Origin: Synergistaceae bacterium UBA1358
Lineage (GTDB): Bacteria > Synergistota > Synergistia > Synergistales > Synergistaceae
Direction of reading: 5' to 3'
Length of the DNA stretch: 17,959 nucleotides
Assembly: GCA_002306075.1 (NCBI GenBank)
Contig: DBRW01000043.1
Location: 1-17,959, forward strand
The position numbers were made by a program, and so were the translations under genes. Numbering within the stretch: the stretch's first letter is position 1; every line of letters starts with the position of its first letter. This document shows positions 1 to 7,285 of this stretch, in pieces. The notes below the pieces were generated by a model, which was given only the letters and a program-made list of their open reading frames with translations, did no database searches and was not told the origin of the DNA.

Positions 1-2640
1 CTGGAGAAGTGAAAGGGATGAATATCCCGCCCCGAAGTCGTCGATCGCGAGTCTGAATCCATAGTCTGACAATTCTTTGCCGCGCGACCTTGCCAGGTCG
101 ATATGCTGCGCCGCGATCGACTCGGTCAGTTCAAGCTCCAGCATATCGGGCGGGACGTCATGCCGCTGAGACATGATCTTCAGGTATTTTGTGAAGTCAT
201 TTCCCGCTATATCCAGATACGAGAAGTTGCACGAAAGAGGCATCAGCCTCCTGCCCTCGTCCTTCCATTTCCTCAGGATCCTGCATACCTCCCCGAAGAT
301 GTACATGTCCATCTTGGTAATGAAGCCGCTCTTTTCAAAGTAGGGTATGAAAAGGCTGGGAAGTATGACCTCTCCGTCCGTTTTTGTCCACCTCACAAGA
401 GCCTCCGCTCCGACAGCCATGCCGGTGTAGCAGTCGACCTTAGGCTGGAAATAGGGCACGAACTCCCCGTTTCTCAGCGCCTCTCTCATCGATGTTTCTA
501 TCTCTTTTTCTTTGTTGATCCTGCTCAGTATTTTCCTGTCGTAGTAGGCATAAGCTGTCTTGTGTTTCTGTTGGATGGTGTTCTTGGCGAACGTTGCGTT
601 GTCGACCGCAGCTTCCACAGATATCCCGCGGTCCTCGATAAGATAAGCCCCTCCATTGAATATCAGGCTGTAGCCGTTTTCTCCCTTTGAAGTGCGATGC
701 TCCAGTTCGCTGAACAGGAGCCTGATCCTTGTGTCTATCGATTTGAACTTTTCATAGCTGAGGAGCAGGACGAAATGGTCTGCAGTGATCCTCGCAAAAG
801 TCTCCCTTGGACCCTCAAGCAGCCCCTCCAGTGCAGAAGAGACCTTCTTAAGGACCCTGTCTCCCTCTTCGTAGCCGAACGAACTGTTTATGAACTTGAA
901 TTCCACTATGTCGATAAAGAGCATCGCGAAATTGATATCCGGGTTGCTCTTTATAATGCCCGGAACTTCCTCTTTGAAACTGTTGTAGTTTTTGGATCCG
1001 GTCAGGGAATCATAGTAGAGCAGCTTTTTGAGGCGCTTCTTGTCGATGGATTTCGAAATTGCGACCATCGTTATTCCAATGACCAGTATGATGAGCACGA
1101 GGGTGATCCCCTTTGCCAGCTCTACATGATGTTCATATATCATGTCAATGAAGGATGCCTCGTCTCTGCTGTAGCTGTGTTTGATAATTATCCCGTTTTT
1201 CGTCTCTTCCGGGATGGAGTTGATAGCCTTGTTTATTATCGATACTAGTATCGGGTCGCATCTTTTTGAGATGCCGAAAGAGACCTCTTCGTTAAGTTCT
1301 CCGTAGTTGATCGTGTAAAGGTTTCTGTAGCGGGGAAGGCTGATCAGGTAATTTGCGACATATGAATTCGCGAAGGTAGCCGTTACTTTGTTGCTTACAA
1401 GTGCGTCAAAGCACTCTTCCTGGGACCCTAGATATACGACATTGTCAAATTTGTGGAATGATTCTACCACCTCAGAAAGGAAGTAGTCTCTCGGGAGGGC
1501 GATCGTCTCCTCCATGTTGCCGCTCTTTCTGTTCATGACCATCACTATCGGTGCATTCAGGATCGCCTTTGTCAGCCTGAAGTTGTTCTTTGCCCCCCAG
1601 ATGAAGCTTCTGTTAACGCCTGTGAGAATGTCGAGCTCCCCGTCGCGCATCCTTCTGAGCGCTTCGTTCCAGGAGGTGTGATGGATGATCTTCATTTTCA
1701 GCCCCGTAAACTCTTCGACAAGTTTCAATATTTCCGAGTTTATCCCTGCCATCTGCTTGTTTGACTTATCGTAATACTCAAAAGGCTTCCATTCGGGATC
1801 ATAGGAGACGATAAGTATGGGAGACTGTTCTATGAACTTCTTTTCTTCCAATGTGAGGATGGATTCCCATGCCAGGTTCTTTCCGTAATGTTTCTTAAAA
1901 AGGTCGTTTCTGAAGGAGGGGTCCATGAGAAGGATGTTCTGCATCGCGCTGTCGATCTTCAGAAGCAGCTCCCTGTTGCCCTTCGCTACGGCAAAATAGA
2001 ACGGTTCTTCCGGAAAGGACTTGATCAGCTTAAGATCCTCGGGGAGGTTGTTTTCAGAGATCAGGGCCCCGTCGACCGAACCATTTCTCAATGCCTCTGT
2101 GAGATTTTCCGCTGTATCGAATTTAACGAGATGGGGCTTTGCTCCGAAGTCGGATATGCTTTTTTCCAGGATCTGGACTTGTCTTGCTGGTGCAAATATA
2201 CCGATGCGTTTTCCGTTGAAGGAACTCAAGTCGTCCGGTGATATGCTTTCGTTGCTCTTGAGAACATATAGACCGACCCGGCATGATCCCGATTCCCTTG
2301 TAGAATAATCTACAAGATCTTTCAGCTCGTCGCCGTAGTGGACATGGCTGAGAATGTCGACCCGGCCGTCCGAGAGTCCGTCGAGGGATTCCTTTCCCGT
2401 TTCGGGGACGAACTCGAGCTCCCAGTTGTAGTATTGAGAGATCTCCTGGAGGAATTCATAGCTGTAGCCGTATTCGTTGTTTTCCGGCGATATGTGGACA
2501 GAGCTCTCGTTAGTGAAGGATCCCACCCGGATCTTCTTCTCTGCAGCTGCGGGCGCGTTGGCAAAAAGAGCCTGGAAGATAAAAATTCCAAGCACTATCA
2601 GGAAAAAGCTTTTGGCTGCTTCTTTGGTCCTTCCTGACAT
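1..2640 (-). CDS. Tandem solute-binding / degenerate GGDEF / EAL membrane sensor (C-terminus cut by window edge)
   Basis: This gene reads without a stop for 880 codons to the left edge, so its C-terminus is missing. Residues 11-33 form a signal peptide (a hydrophobic run ending NAPAAA). Two periplasmic solute-binding (SBP_bac_3-like) modules follow at about 37-255 and 272-495. A single membrane helix lies at about 511-528, then a GGDEF-fold domain (about 540-700) and an EAL domain (from about 715). The GGDEF signature at 619-623 reads TADHF, so cyclase activity is unlikely. The EAL domain keeps EAL (746-748), NFS (805-807), ELELTES (835-841) and DDFGAGYSSL (867-876), so it is probably an active cyclic-di-GMP phosphodiesterase. 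I infer that a periplasmic ligand, perhaps an amino acid, controls c-di-GMP breakdown. The ATG at 2640 is chosen because the signal peptide starts there; the ribosome site (AGGTG) is only moderate. It lies 154 bases after the glycerate kinase on the same strand. Confidence 0.9.
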   Translation of the reverse strand, partial: MSGRTKEAAKSFFLIVLGIFIFQALFANAPAAAEKKIRVGSFTNESSVHISPENNEYGYSYEFLQEISQYYNWELEFVPETGKESLDGLSDGRVDILSHVHYGDELKDLVDYSTRESGSCRVGLYVLKSNESISPDDLSSFNGKRIGIFAPARQVQILEKSISDFGAKPHLVKFDTAENLTEALRNGSVDGALISENNLPEDLKLIKSFPEEPFYFAVAKGNRELLLKIDSAMQNILLMDPSFRNDLFKKHYGKNLAWESILTLEEKKFIEQSPILIVSYDPEWKPFEYYDKSNKQMAGINSEILKLVEEFTGLKMKIIHHTSWNEALRRMRDGELDILTGVNRSFIWGAKNNFRLTKAILNAPIVMVMNRKSGNMEETIALPRDYFLSEVVESFHKFDNVVYLGSQEECFDALVSNKVTATFANSYVANYLISLPRYRNLYTINYGELNEEVSFGISKRCDPILVSIINKAINSIPEETKNGIIIKHSYSRDEASFIDMIYEHHVELAKGITLVLIILVIGITMVAISKSIDKKRLKKLLYYDSLTGSKNYNSFKEEVPGIIKSNPDINFAMLFIDIVEFKFINSSFGYEEGDRVLKKVSSALEGLLEGPRETFARITADHFVLLLSYEKFKSIDTRIRLLFSELEHRTSKGENGYSLIFNGGAYLIEDRGISVEAAVDNATFAKNTIQQKHKTAYAYYDRKILSRINKEKEIETSMREALRNGEFVPYFQPKVDCYTGMAVGAEALVRWTKTDGEVILPSLFIPYFEKSGFITKMDMYIFGEVCRILRKWKDEGRRLMPLSCNFSYLDIAGNDFTKYLKIMSQRHDVPPDMLELELTESIAAQHIDLARSRGKELSDYGFRLAIDDFGAGYSSLSLLQ

Positions 2641-2715
2641 TGCCACCACACCTTTGACCCATATGGACGGGAAGGTCTTTGTTCTGGTCCTATGTCAATT
2701 AGTTAATACTGTTTA

Positions 2716-2744
2716 ATTATAATGGTTTTGTCTGTATGACGATA
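2716..2744 (-). promoter_or_regulatory. Possible promoter of the sensor gene
   Basis: The minus strand has a perfect -10 hexamer, TATAAT, at 2721-2716 in the 154-base AT-rich gap before the sensor gene. The hexamer 17 bases upstream (TATCGT) is a poor -35. This would leave a leader of about 70 bases. A TTGACA closer to the gene has no acceptable -10. No terminator hairpin is visible after the glycerate kinase, so read-through is also possible. Confidence 0.25.
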
Positions 2745-2794
2745 GCTTTCAAATAATGCATATTGCGATCTGTAGTCCAAACTTATGATCATGA

Positions 2795-4042
2795 CTAAGC
2801 AAGTACGATCACCAGATCGTTTACATTAGTGCCGGTCGGACCGGGCCTGAATAACGCCCCAGCCGCCTCCAGAGCGGAATATGAATCGTTGTCCCCGAGC
2901 ATTTTCAGGGGATCGCGGCCCGCAGCACGTATCTTTTCCCATGTCGAGCCGTCGACTATCCCCCCTGCGGAGTCTGTGGGACCGTCCGTACCGTCTGAGC
3001 CTGCAGAGAGGATCACTATGTCTTTTTTCCCTGAGATCATCTCTGCCGCCGCAAGCGCAAGCTCCTGGCTCCTTCCGCCCTTTCCGCCGCCGGTCACCCT
3101 TACGGTGGTCTCTCCGCCCCAGATCAGACACCTTTTTAAGCCTGGGCCGTAGCTGGAGAACTCACCGAGCGCATATTTGGCGATATCCCGTCCTGCCTGC
3201 GCAGCTTCTCCCTCAAGTCTGTCCGTGACTATGTCGGTCAGGTAACCGCGGCTTTCCGCATGCCTCTTCGCGGTACGGCAGAGACCGGCTATGTTGCCTG
3301 CCATCCGAAATGTGACATTGTCCAGAGATTTTGGGGTCTCGGATCCCGGTGCGGAAAGGATCTCCTCATGGACCTTCATCCCGTACTTTTCAAGTACATA
3401 CAGCGCATCTTCCGATGTCGAGGGATCAGATGACGCAGGCCCGGCAGCTATCATGTCAAGCCTGTCGCCCAATACGTCCGAAAGAGTTATCTGGTATATT
3501 TTTGCCGGCGCGCAGTGAAGGGCGAACCTTCCACCCTTTACTGACGACAGGTGTTTCCTTACGGTATTGAGTTCGTCGATACTCGCTCCTCCAAGGAGCA
3601 GTGCCGAAGTTATATCTGTCAACGACTGAAGCGAGAGCCCGGGAAGAGGTTTTTCGAAGAGTGAGGATCCTCCTCCCGAGACCAGGAAAAGAACTGTTTG
3701 TCCAGCTTCAAGGTTTCCGGTGATCTCCAGTATCCTCTCTGTCGCCCTGAGCGTTTCTATGTCCGGAAGCGGGTGCCCGGCCTCATAAATCTCTATTCCC
3801 GGGATGGGTCCGCGGGAGTGTCCGTATTTTGTGATTATTGCGCCGCCTCTGATCCGTGCCCCGAGTTCTTCCGCCGCGGCCTTTGCCATGGTCCACGAGG
3901 CTTTCCCGATGCCGATGAGGATCATATCGCTGCCGGGCAGACCTGTGGAGAGGGCTTTTTTTACCGCTGAGTCCGGCAGCATGTCATTGACTGCCCGCAG
4001 GAATATGTCAGCTGCGTCTTTTCGCTTCCCGGTTTCCGTCAT
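2795..4042 (-). CDS. Glycerate 2-kinase, class II (DUF4147/MOFRL family)
   Basis: The 415-residue protein is full length for the GckA/TtuD-type glycerate kinases, which phosphorylate D-glycerate with ATP to 2-phosphoglycerate in the cytoplasm. Visible family motifs are GIGKAS (44-49), EAGHP (87-91), VSGGGSSL (121-128), VRKHLSSVKGG (161-171), LSDVLGD (187-193), IAAGP (198-202), a late SAGSDGTDGPTDSAGG loop and the terminal GTNVNDL. The N-terminal DUF4147 domain is followed by the C-terminal MOFRL domain. It starts 28 bases after the small exported-protein gene on the same strand and may be co-transcribed with it and the ThDP enzyme. That would fit a route feeding a C3 hydroxyacid into lower glycolysis. 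No tartronate semialdehyde reductase or hydroxypyruvate reductase is in the window. The ribosome site is weak (GCGGGG), so coupling to the upstream gene is plausible. Confidence 0.92.
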   Translation of the reverse strand: MTETGKRKDAADIFLRAVNDMLPDSAVKKALSTGLPGSDMILIGIGKASWTMAKAAAEELGARIRGGAIITKYGHSRGPIPGIEIYEAGHPLPDIETLRATERILEITGNLEAGQTVLFLVSGGGSSLFEKPLPGLSLQSLTDITSALLLGGASIDELNTVRKHLSSVKGGRFALHCAPAKIYQITLSDVLGDRLDMIAAGPASSDPSTSEDALYVLEKYGMKVHEEILSAPGSETPKSLDNVTFRMAGNIAGLCRTAKRHAESRGYLTDIVTDRLEGEAAQAGRDIAKYALGEFSSYGPGLKRCLIWGGETTVRVTGGGKGGRSQELALAAAEMISGKKDIVILSAGSDGTDGPTDSAGGIVDGSTWEKIRAAGRDPLKMLGDNDSYSALEAAGALFRPGPTGTNVNDLVIVLA

Positions 4043-4070
4043 GTCCGGGCCCCGCTCTGCTTTTTGCCGT

Positions 4071-4511
4071 CTAGAGCTTTATGTCGATTATCGCCGTCAC
4101 TCCGACTCCCTGTACGCGTTTGAACTGCTGGAGCGGATTTTCGGAGTCGATCGGGATCAATGCCTGCGCCCGGATCCTGTTGAACTCGCCCTCAAGCTGG
4201 CCGACTGCCTTCACTCGGTCAACTGCGGCCTTTGTGACTCCACCGACCTGTGCGGCTCCTATCCTTGTCCCGTTGCCTATCGATACTATAGGGACGACTT
4301 TGGTGTAGCCGTCAAACTTTACTCCCTTGTTGAATGTCAGGGTGTTGATAAAATCGTTCAGCTGCGGACCTATCGATTTCACAAGCGCTCCTCCGCCGTA
4401 TATCAGGATCCCGTCCTTAAGTATGTCGCCGATACTTGCGTAGGCGAAGGGAGCGGCCAGGAACATGGAACATGCTATAAGCGCAGCAGCTATGGTTTTT
4501 CTGGTTTTCAT
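4071..4511 (-). CDS. Small exported protein of unknown function
   Basis: I place the start at the ATG at 4511 rather than the longer frame from 4574. The shorter form begins MKTRKTIAAALIAC, a clean signal peptide (positive N-terminus, hydrophobic 7-21, likely cleavage after AYA at about 25), and has an AAAGGA site about 11 bases upstream. The mature part, about 120 residues, has a glycine-rich hydrophobic stretch near its N-terminus (GILIYGGGALVKSIG), then a soluble region with VVPIVSIGNGTRIGAAQVGG and a C-terminal VQGVGVTAIIDIKL. I recall similar short exported proteins in Synergistota and Negativicutes, none with a known function. It sits 84 bases after the ThDP enzyme and 28 before the glycerate kinase. 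It has no Cys in the mature region and no recognisable catalytic motif. A structural or envelope role is possible but unsupported. Confidence 0.75.
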   Translation of the reverse strand: MKTRKTIAAALIACSMFLAAPFAYASIGDILKDGILIYGGGALVKSIGPQLNDFINTLTFNKGVKFDGYTKVVPIVSIGNGTRIGAAQVGGVTKAAVDRVKAVGQLEGEFNRIRAQALIPIDSENPLQQFKRVQGVGVTAIIDIKL

Positions 4512-4595
4512 CCAAAGCACCGTCCTTTCTGTTATGAATATGCTAAAGCTTTGAAAGGATCTTCGCATCGGCATTTTTATGGGAACATACGTTTA

Positions 4596-6311
4596 TCAGT
4601 AACAGCAGGGTATGCCGTTTTCCTTCGCACTCTCGATCCATCTCGGCACCGGCGGGACAAGCTCGGTCTCATCTGGAACTGGGACCTCTATAAGTGCCGG
4701 CCCGATGTGCTCCGCAGCCTCTTTCAATACCGGCGTTATGTCCTTCGGATCTTCGATCCTGTACGACTTCACGCCGAAGGCTTGGGCCACCCCGGCGTAA
4801 TCGACCTTTCCGAAGTTTGTGGCGAAGAAGTCTGAATGGTATGTATGCTGAGTCTCTCCCTTTATCCAGCCGAAAACATCGTTTCGGAATACGATCATTT
4901 TTATGTTCAGCCCGAGCCTTGTGTATGTCTCCAACTCGCCGCAGCTGAAATGGAAACTGCCGTCACCGCCCATCGCGAAGACTGTGCTGTCGGGGTGTGC
5001 GACCGCAACTCCCACTGCTGCCGGCAATGAATAGCCGAGCGCGCCGTTTGTGTAGTTTGATACGAACATCCGTCCCTGTTTTTTCTGTACAAGGAATGCC
5101 GCGGAGAATATGCTTGCCATCGAAGGTTCAACGACGATGAAGCTTTTTTCGGGAAGGAGGGCTTCCAGTTCTTTTACAAAACGGACCGGATGGATCGGTG
5201 TACTCGGACATCCGCATGGATCGACAGTCGATCTGTCCAGCTCTGCCATGGCAGGAGCTACCTCTGCCGCGTTTGTAGCGCTGCCCTTGATGCCGGAGTT
5301 TTTGATCATCTGCAGCATATATCCGAGTGTGGCCTTGGCGTCACCGACCAGGACCGCCTCCGTCCTGTATGTGTTAGATGCGTCAACACCGTCGATGTTG
5401 AGGCTTATGATCTTTGGTCCGTCTGCGGAAGATGGCAGCTTCCAGCCGTCCGTCCCGGCTGAATCGGTATTGGAACCTATGAAAAATACGAGATCCGCTG
5501 TGCTGAGAAATCTGTTGGAATGGCTGGTCCCGCCTCTGGCTCCGACGAGCCGGATCGAGAGGGGATGCCTTTCCGAAATAGTCCCCTTCCCGGTCATGGT
5601 ACAGCCGACAGGGATGCTCAGCATCTCCGCAAGAGCTGTCACTTCATCTCCGGCGTCTGATACGAGCGCGCCCTGTCCGCATACGATGACGGGTCTTTTT
5701 GCCGCCGCAATCAGTTCGATCGCCTTTGCCGCCTGTTCGGGATCCGCTATAGGGCGCTGGTAGGGCCATCTGGCCATGCAGGGGTCGGGATAGAGGTCGT
5801 TGACTTCGGCCTCTTCTTCATAGACGTCCATCGGTATCCTCATGTGGACGGCACCGGGCCTTCCGCTCACTGCCACCCTGAACGCCCTTCTGATAAGGAA
5901 AGGCAGATCCTTAGCCCTCGTGACGAGGATGCTTTCCTTTGTTATCGTGCTGTAGAGGCTGTTCTGATCGAATCCGGACAGCATGTTTCTCTTGTCGCTG
6001 TTGAAAGGGACGTCCGATGTCAGACAGAGCGTCGGCACTGATCCTGTGAAGGACTCGATCACCCCGGGGACGGGATGTCCGGCGCCGGGGCTGGGTGCTT
6101 CACTTACACCGACCTTGCCGGTCACCTTGGCGTAAGCTTCCGCCATAAAGGCTGCCGAACGCTCATCATGTGTCAGTATGTGAGTAATATCGGAGCAATT
6201 GAGCCATTCTCTGTAAAAACCGAGCGTAGTCTCTCCGGGCAGGCCGAAGACATGTTTGATCTCGTGAAGCTTCAGCATATGGAGGACGATCTGTGCGCCT
6301 TTCATTCTCAA
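4596..6311 (-). CDS. Acetolactate-synthase-like ThDP-dependent enzyme, substrate unknown
   Basis: The 571-residue protein has the three-domain layout of the acetohydroxyacid-synthase/pyruvate-oxidase family: Pyr domain about 1-165, central domain about 190-330, ThDP-binding domain about 370-545. The cofactor-activating glutamate is present (E50 in HDERSAAF), and so is the ThDP/metal motif GDG (449-451) followed 25 residues later by N477. Retention of E50 argues against glyoxylate carboligase, which lacks it. The usual GPGATN segment is replaced by SPGAGHP (about 74-80). No small regulatory IlvN subunit is nearby, so biosynthetic acetolactate synthase is unlikely. The start is TTG at 6311, one base after the regulator's stop and 7 bases from a GAGGGG site; the ATG at 6305 is less well spaced. 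It is probably an operon partner of the FCD regulator, which suggests an inducible catabolic role in 2-oxoacid decarboxylation or carboligation. The exact reaction cannot be read from sequence. Confidence 0.88.
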   Translation of the reverse strand: MRMKGAQIVLHMLKLHEIKHVFGLPGETTLGFYREWLNCSDITHILTHDERSAAFMAEAYAKVTGKVGVSEAPSPGAGHPVPGVIESFTGSVPTLCLTSDVPFNSDKRNMLSGFDQNSLYSTITKESILVTRAKDLPFLIRRAFRVAVSGRPGAVHMRIPMDVYEEEAEVNDLYPDPCMARWPYQRPIADPEQAAKAIELIAAAKRPVIVCGQGALVSDAGDEVTALAEMLSIPVGCTMTGKGTISERHPLSIRLVGARGGTSHSNRFLSTADLVFFIGSNTDSAGTDGWKLPSSADGPKIISLNIDGVDASNTYRTEAVLVGDAKATLGYMLQMIKNSGIKGSATNAAEVAPAMAELDRSTVDPCGCPSTPIHPVRFVKELEALLPEKSFIVVEPSMASIFSAAFLVQKKQGRMFVSNYTNGALGYSLPAAVGVAVAHPDSTVFAMGGDGSFHFSCGELETYTRLGLNIKMIVFRNDVFGWIKGETQHTYHSDFFATNFGKVDYAGVAQAFGVKSYRIEDPKDITPVLKEAAEHIGPALIEVPVPDETELVPPVPRWIESAKENGIPCCY

Positions 6312-6312
6312 T

Positions 6313-7056
6313 TCATATCCCCTCTTTCAGTTTCATCTGCAAGGCCGTAAAATTGCCCACATTTTCTATGACATCCGTAAGATGTTCTTCCATCAGATCC
6401 GCTGCTTTTCTGGGGTCTCTCTCCTTTATCGCCTTCAGTATATTTTCATGGGATACATTGAGCGGCGTATCATATACCTTGAAGGTCTCGATGAAGAAGA
6501 TCTGCCATTCGACCGAAAGCCCTATGAATTCATACATTATTTTGAGGAGGGGTATGCCCGCTATCCTTATGATCTCCCGGTGAAAATCGGCGGAGATGTC
6601 GGCATAGTAACTCTTCCTCTCCATTTCCCTGTACTGCTGTTCGATTACCTTCTCAAGCTTGGCGATATCTTCAGGAGTGGCCTTCAGAGCTGTCTGCATG
6701 GCCGCCTCGCGTTCGATCGCCTTTCTTGCCGTAAGGATGTCTGTCATCGAATGGCCCTTAAGGTTTCCTGAATTTTTCATCAGGATATCCAACGTCAGGG
6801 CTGCTTCCCTGGCACTTCGGAGGGAGGAGATCTTTTTGATGCCCTCGTTGGTCGCGACATGGCCCCTGAAGCCGACCTTTTTCAGGAAGCCTCTTTCCCT
6901 GAGTGATCTCAGTATCCTTCCGGCTCCCGCCTCGCTGATCTTTATTCCCTTCTCCCGGAGCATCGCCGAGACAGAACCTGCTCCGAGCGGGACGCTCGAG
7001 GCCTCCGCAGCCTCAAGTACCATCAGGTTGATCCGGTCCTCCTGGTATGAACGCAA
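6313..7056 (-). CDS. Transcriptional regulator: NrpR/RNase R-like winged helix plus FCD effector domain
   Basis: From the TTG at 7056 (GGGGGTG site 7 bases upstream) the protein has 247 residues. Residues about 6-76 form a winged helix that resembles the HTH_12 type seen in NrpR and RNase R (AMLREKGIKISEAGAGRILR, then ERGFLKKVGFRGHVATNEG). It does not look like the usual GntR helix-turn-helix. Residues about 95-232 form an FCD all-helical ligand domain with the metal-site histidines H159 (DFHREI), H203 (SHENI) and H225 (EEHL). FCD regulators normally bind organic acids. The frame is open upstream to 7209, but that extension contains the likely promoter and low-complexity cysteine-rich sequence, so I reject it. 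The ThDP enzyme begins one base after the stop, so this regulator most likely controls that operon and itself. Confidence 0.85.
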   Translation of the reverse strand: MRSYQEDRINLMVLEAAEASSVPLGAGSVSAMLREKGIKISEAGAGRILRSLRERGFLKKVGFRGHVATNEGIKKISSLRSAREAALTLDILMKNSGNLKGHSMTDILTARKAIEREAAMQTALKATPEDIAKLEKVIEQQYREMERKSYYADISADFHREIIRIAGIPLLKIMYEFIGLSVEWQIFFIETFKVYDTPLNVSHENILKAIKERDPRKAADLMEEHLTDVIENVGNFTALQMKLKEGI

Positions 7057-7089
7057 TTTATGACACCCCCGTGAATGATCTGTTCTGCA

Positions 7090-7127
7090 ACAGCAACTAC
7101 TCATCATTTCTGAGCAGCCATTGCTGT
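7090..7127. promoter_or_regulatory. Inverted repeat just after the regulator promoter (possible operator or leader hairpin)
   Basis: On the plus strand, ACAGCAA (7090-7096) is repeated inverted as TTGCTGT (7121-7127), with a nested CTCA (7099-7102) and TGAG (7110-7113). It sits where transcription from the 7133-7161 promoter would begin. It could be an autoregulatory operator or a 5'-leader hairpin. Confidence 0.4.
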
Positions 7128-7132
7128 CATTA

Positions 7133-7161
7133 TATATAGGAGATCCCTCATGTGCAATCAA
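7133..7161 (-). promoter_or_regulatory. Promoter of the FCD-regulator / ThDP-enzyme operon
   Basis: The minus strand has TTGATT (7161-7156), a 17-base spacer and TATATA (7138-7133); an overlapping TATAAT lies at 7134-7129. Transcription would begin near 7126, giving a leader of about 70 bases to the TTG start at 7056. It lies downstream of the rubrerythrin terminator, as expected for a separate unit. Confidence 0.5.
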
Positions 7162-7207
7162 AAGCTGAAAAAAAATATAAAGATCTGGAAGCCGCCGGAG
7201 GGAATAC

Positions 7208-7235
7208 AAAAAGCGGGAGCGGCTTTGCCGCCCCC
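7208..7235 (-). terminator. Rho-independent terminator after rubrerythrin
   Basis: On the minus strand a 9-bp stem (GGGGGCGGC with GCCGCTCCC, one G-T pair) closes an AAA loop at 7235-7215 and is followed by GCTTTTT. It ends the rubrerythrin transcript about 50 bases after the stop codon. A weaker GTCCT/AGGAC hairpin lies closer, at about 7271-7285. Confidence 0.85.
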
Positions 7236-7285
7236 ACGGATGTTTGTTTTTTGGGTTGAATGAAAAGGCGGTCCTCTTTAAGGAC

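Noticed and set aside
103..2308. Several plus-strand open frames opposite the sensor gene (103-690, 697-1248, 1888-2241, 2021-2308)
   Set aside because: The minus strand reads as one continuous protein with clear SBP, GGDEF and EAL motifs across all of it; the plus-strand frames are shadows.
2779..2796. CTTA...TAAG dyad with ATGATCAT just after the glycerate kinase stop, as a terminator
   Set aside because: The stem is short and AT-rich and no T-tract follows on the minus strand.
3804..4835. A 343-codon open frame on the plus strand spanning the glycerate kinase start, the small exported gene and the ThDP enzyme end
   Set aside because: It is antisense to three well-supported genes, has no ribosome site or recognisable family features, and its composition is what a reverse-strand reading of GC-biased genes gives.
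4596..6311. Calling the ThDP enzyme glyoxylate carboligase because glycerate kinase is downstream
   Set aside because: Glyoxylate carboligase lacks the cofactor-activating glutamate, which is present here as E50; no reductase or hydroxypyruvate isomerase is nearby.
7057..7209. N-terminal extension of the FCD regulator from 7209
   Set aside because: The extension covers the predicted promoter and leader hairpin, and its peptide is cysteine-rich and unlike any regulator. The TTG at 7056 has a well-spaced ribosome site.
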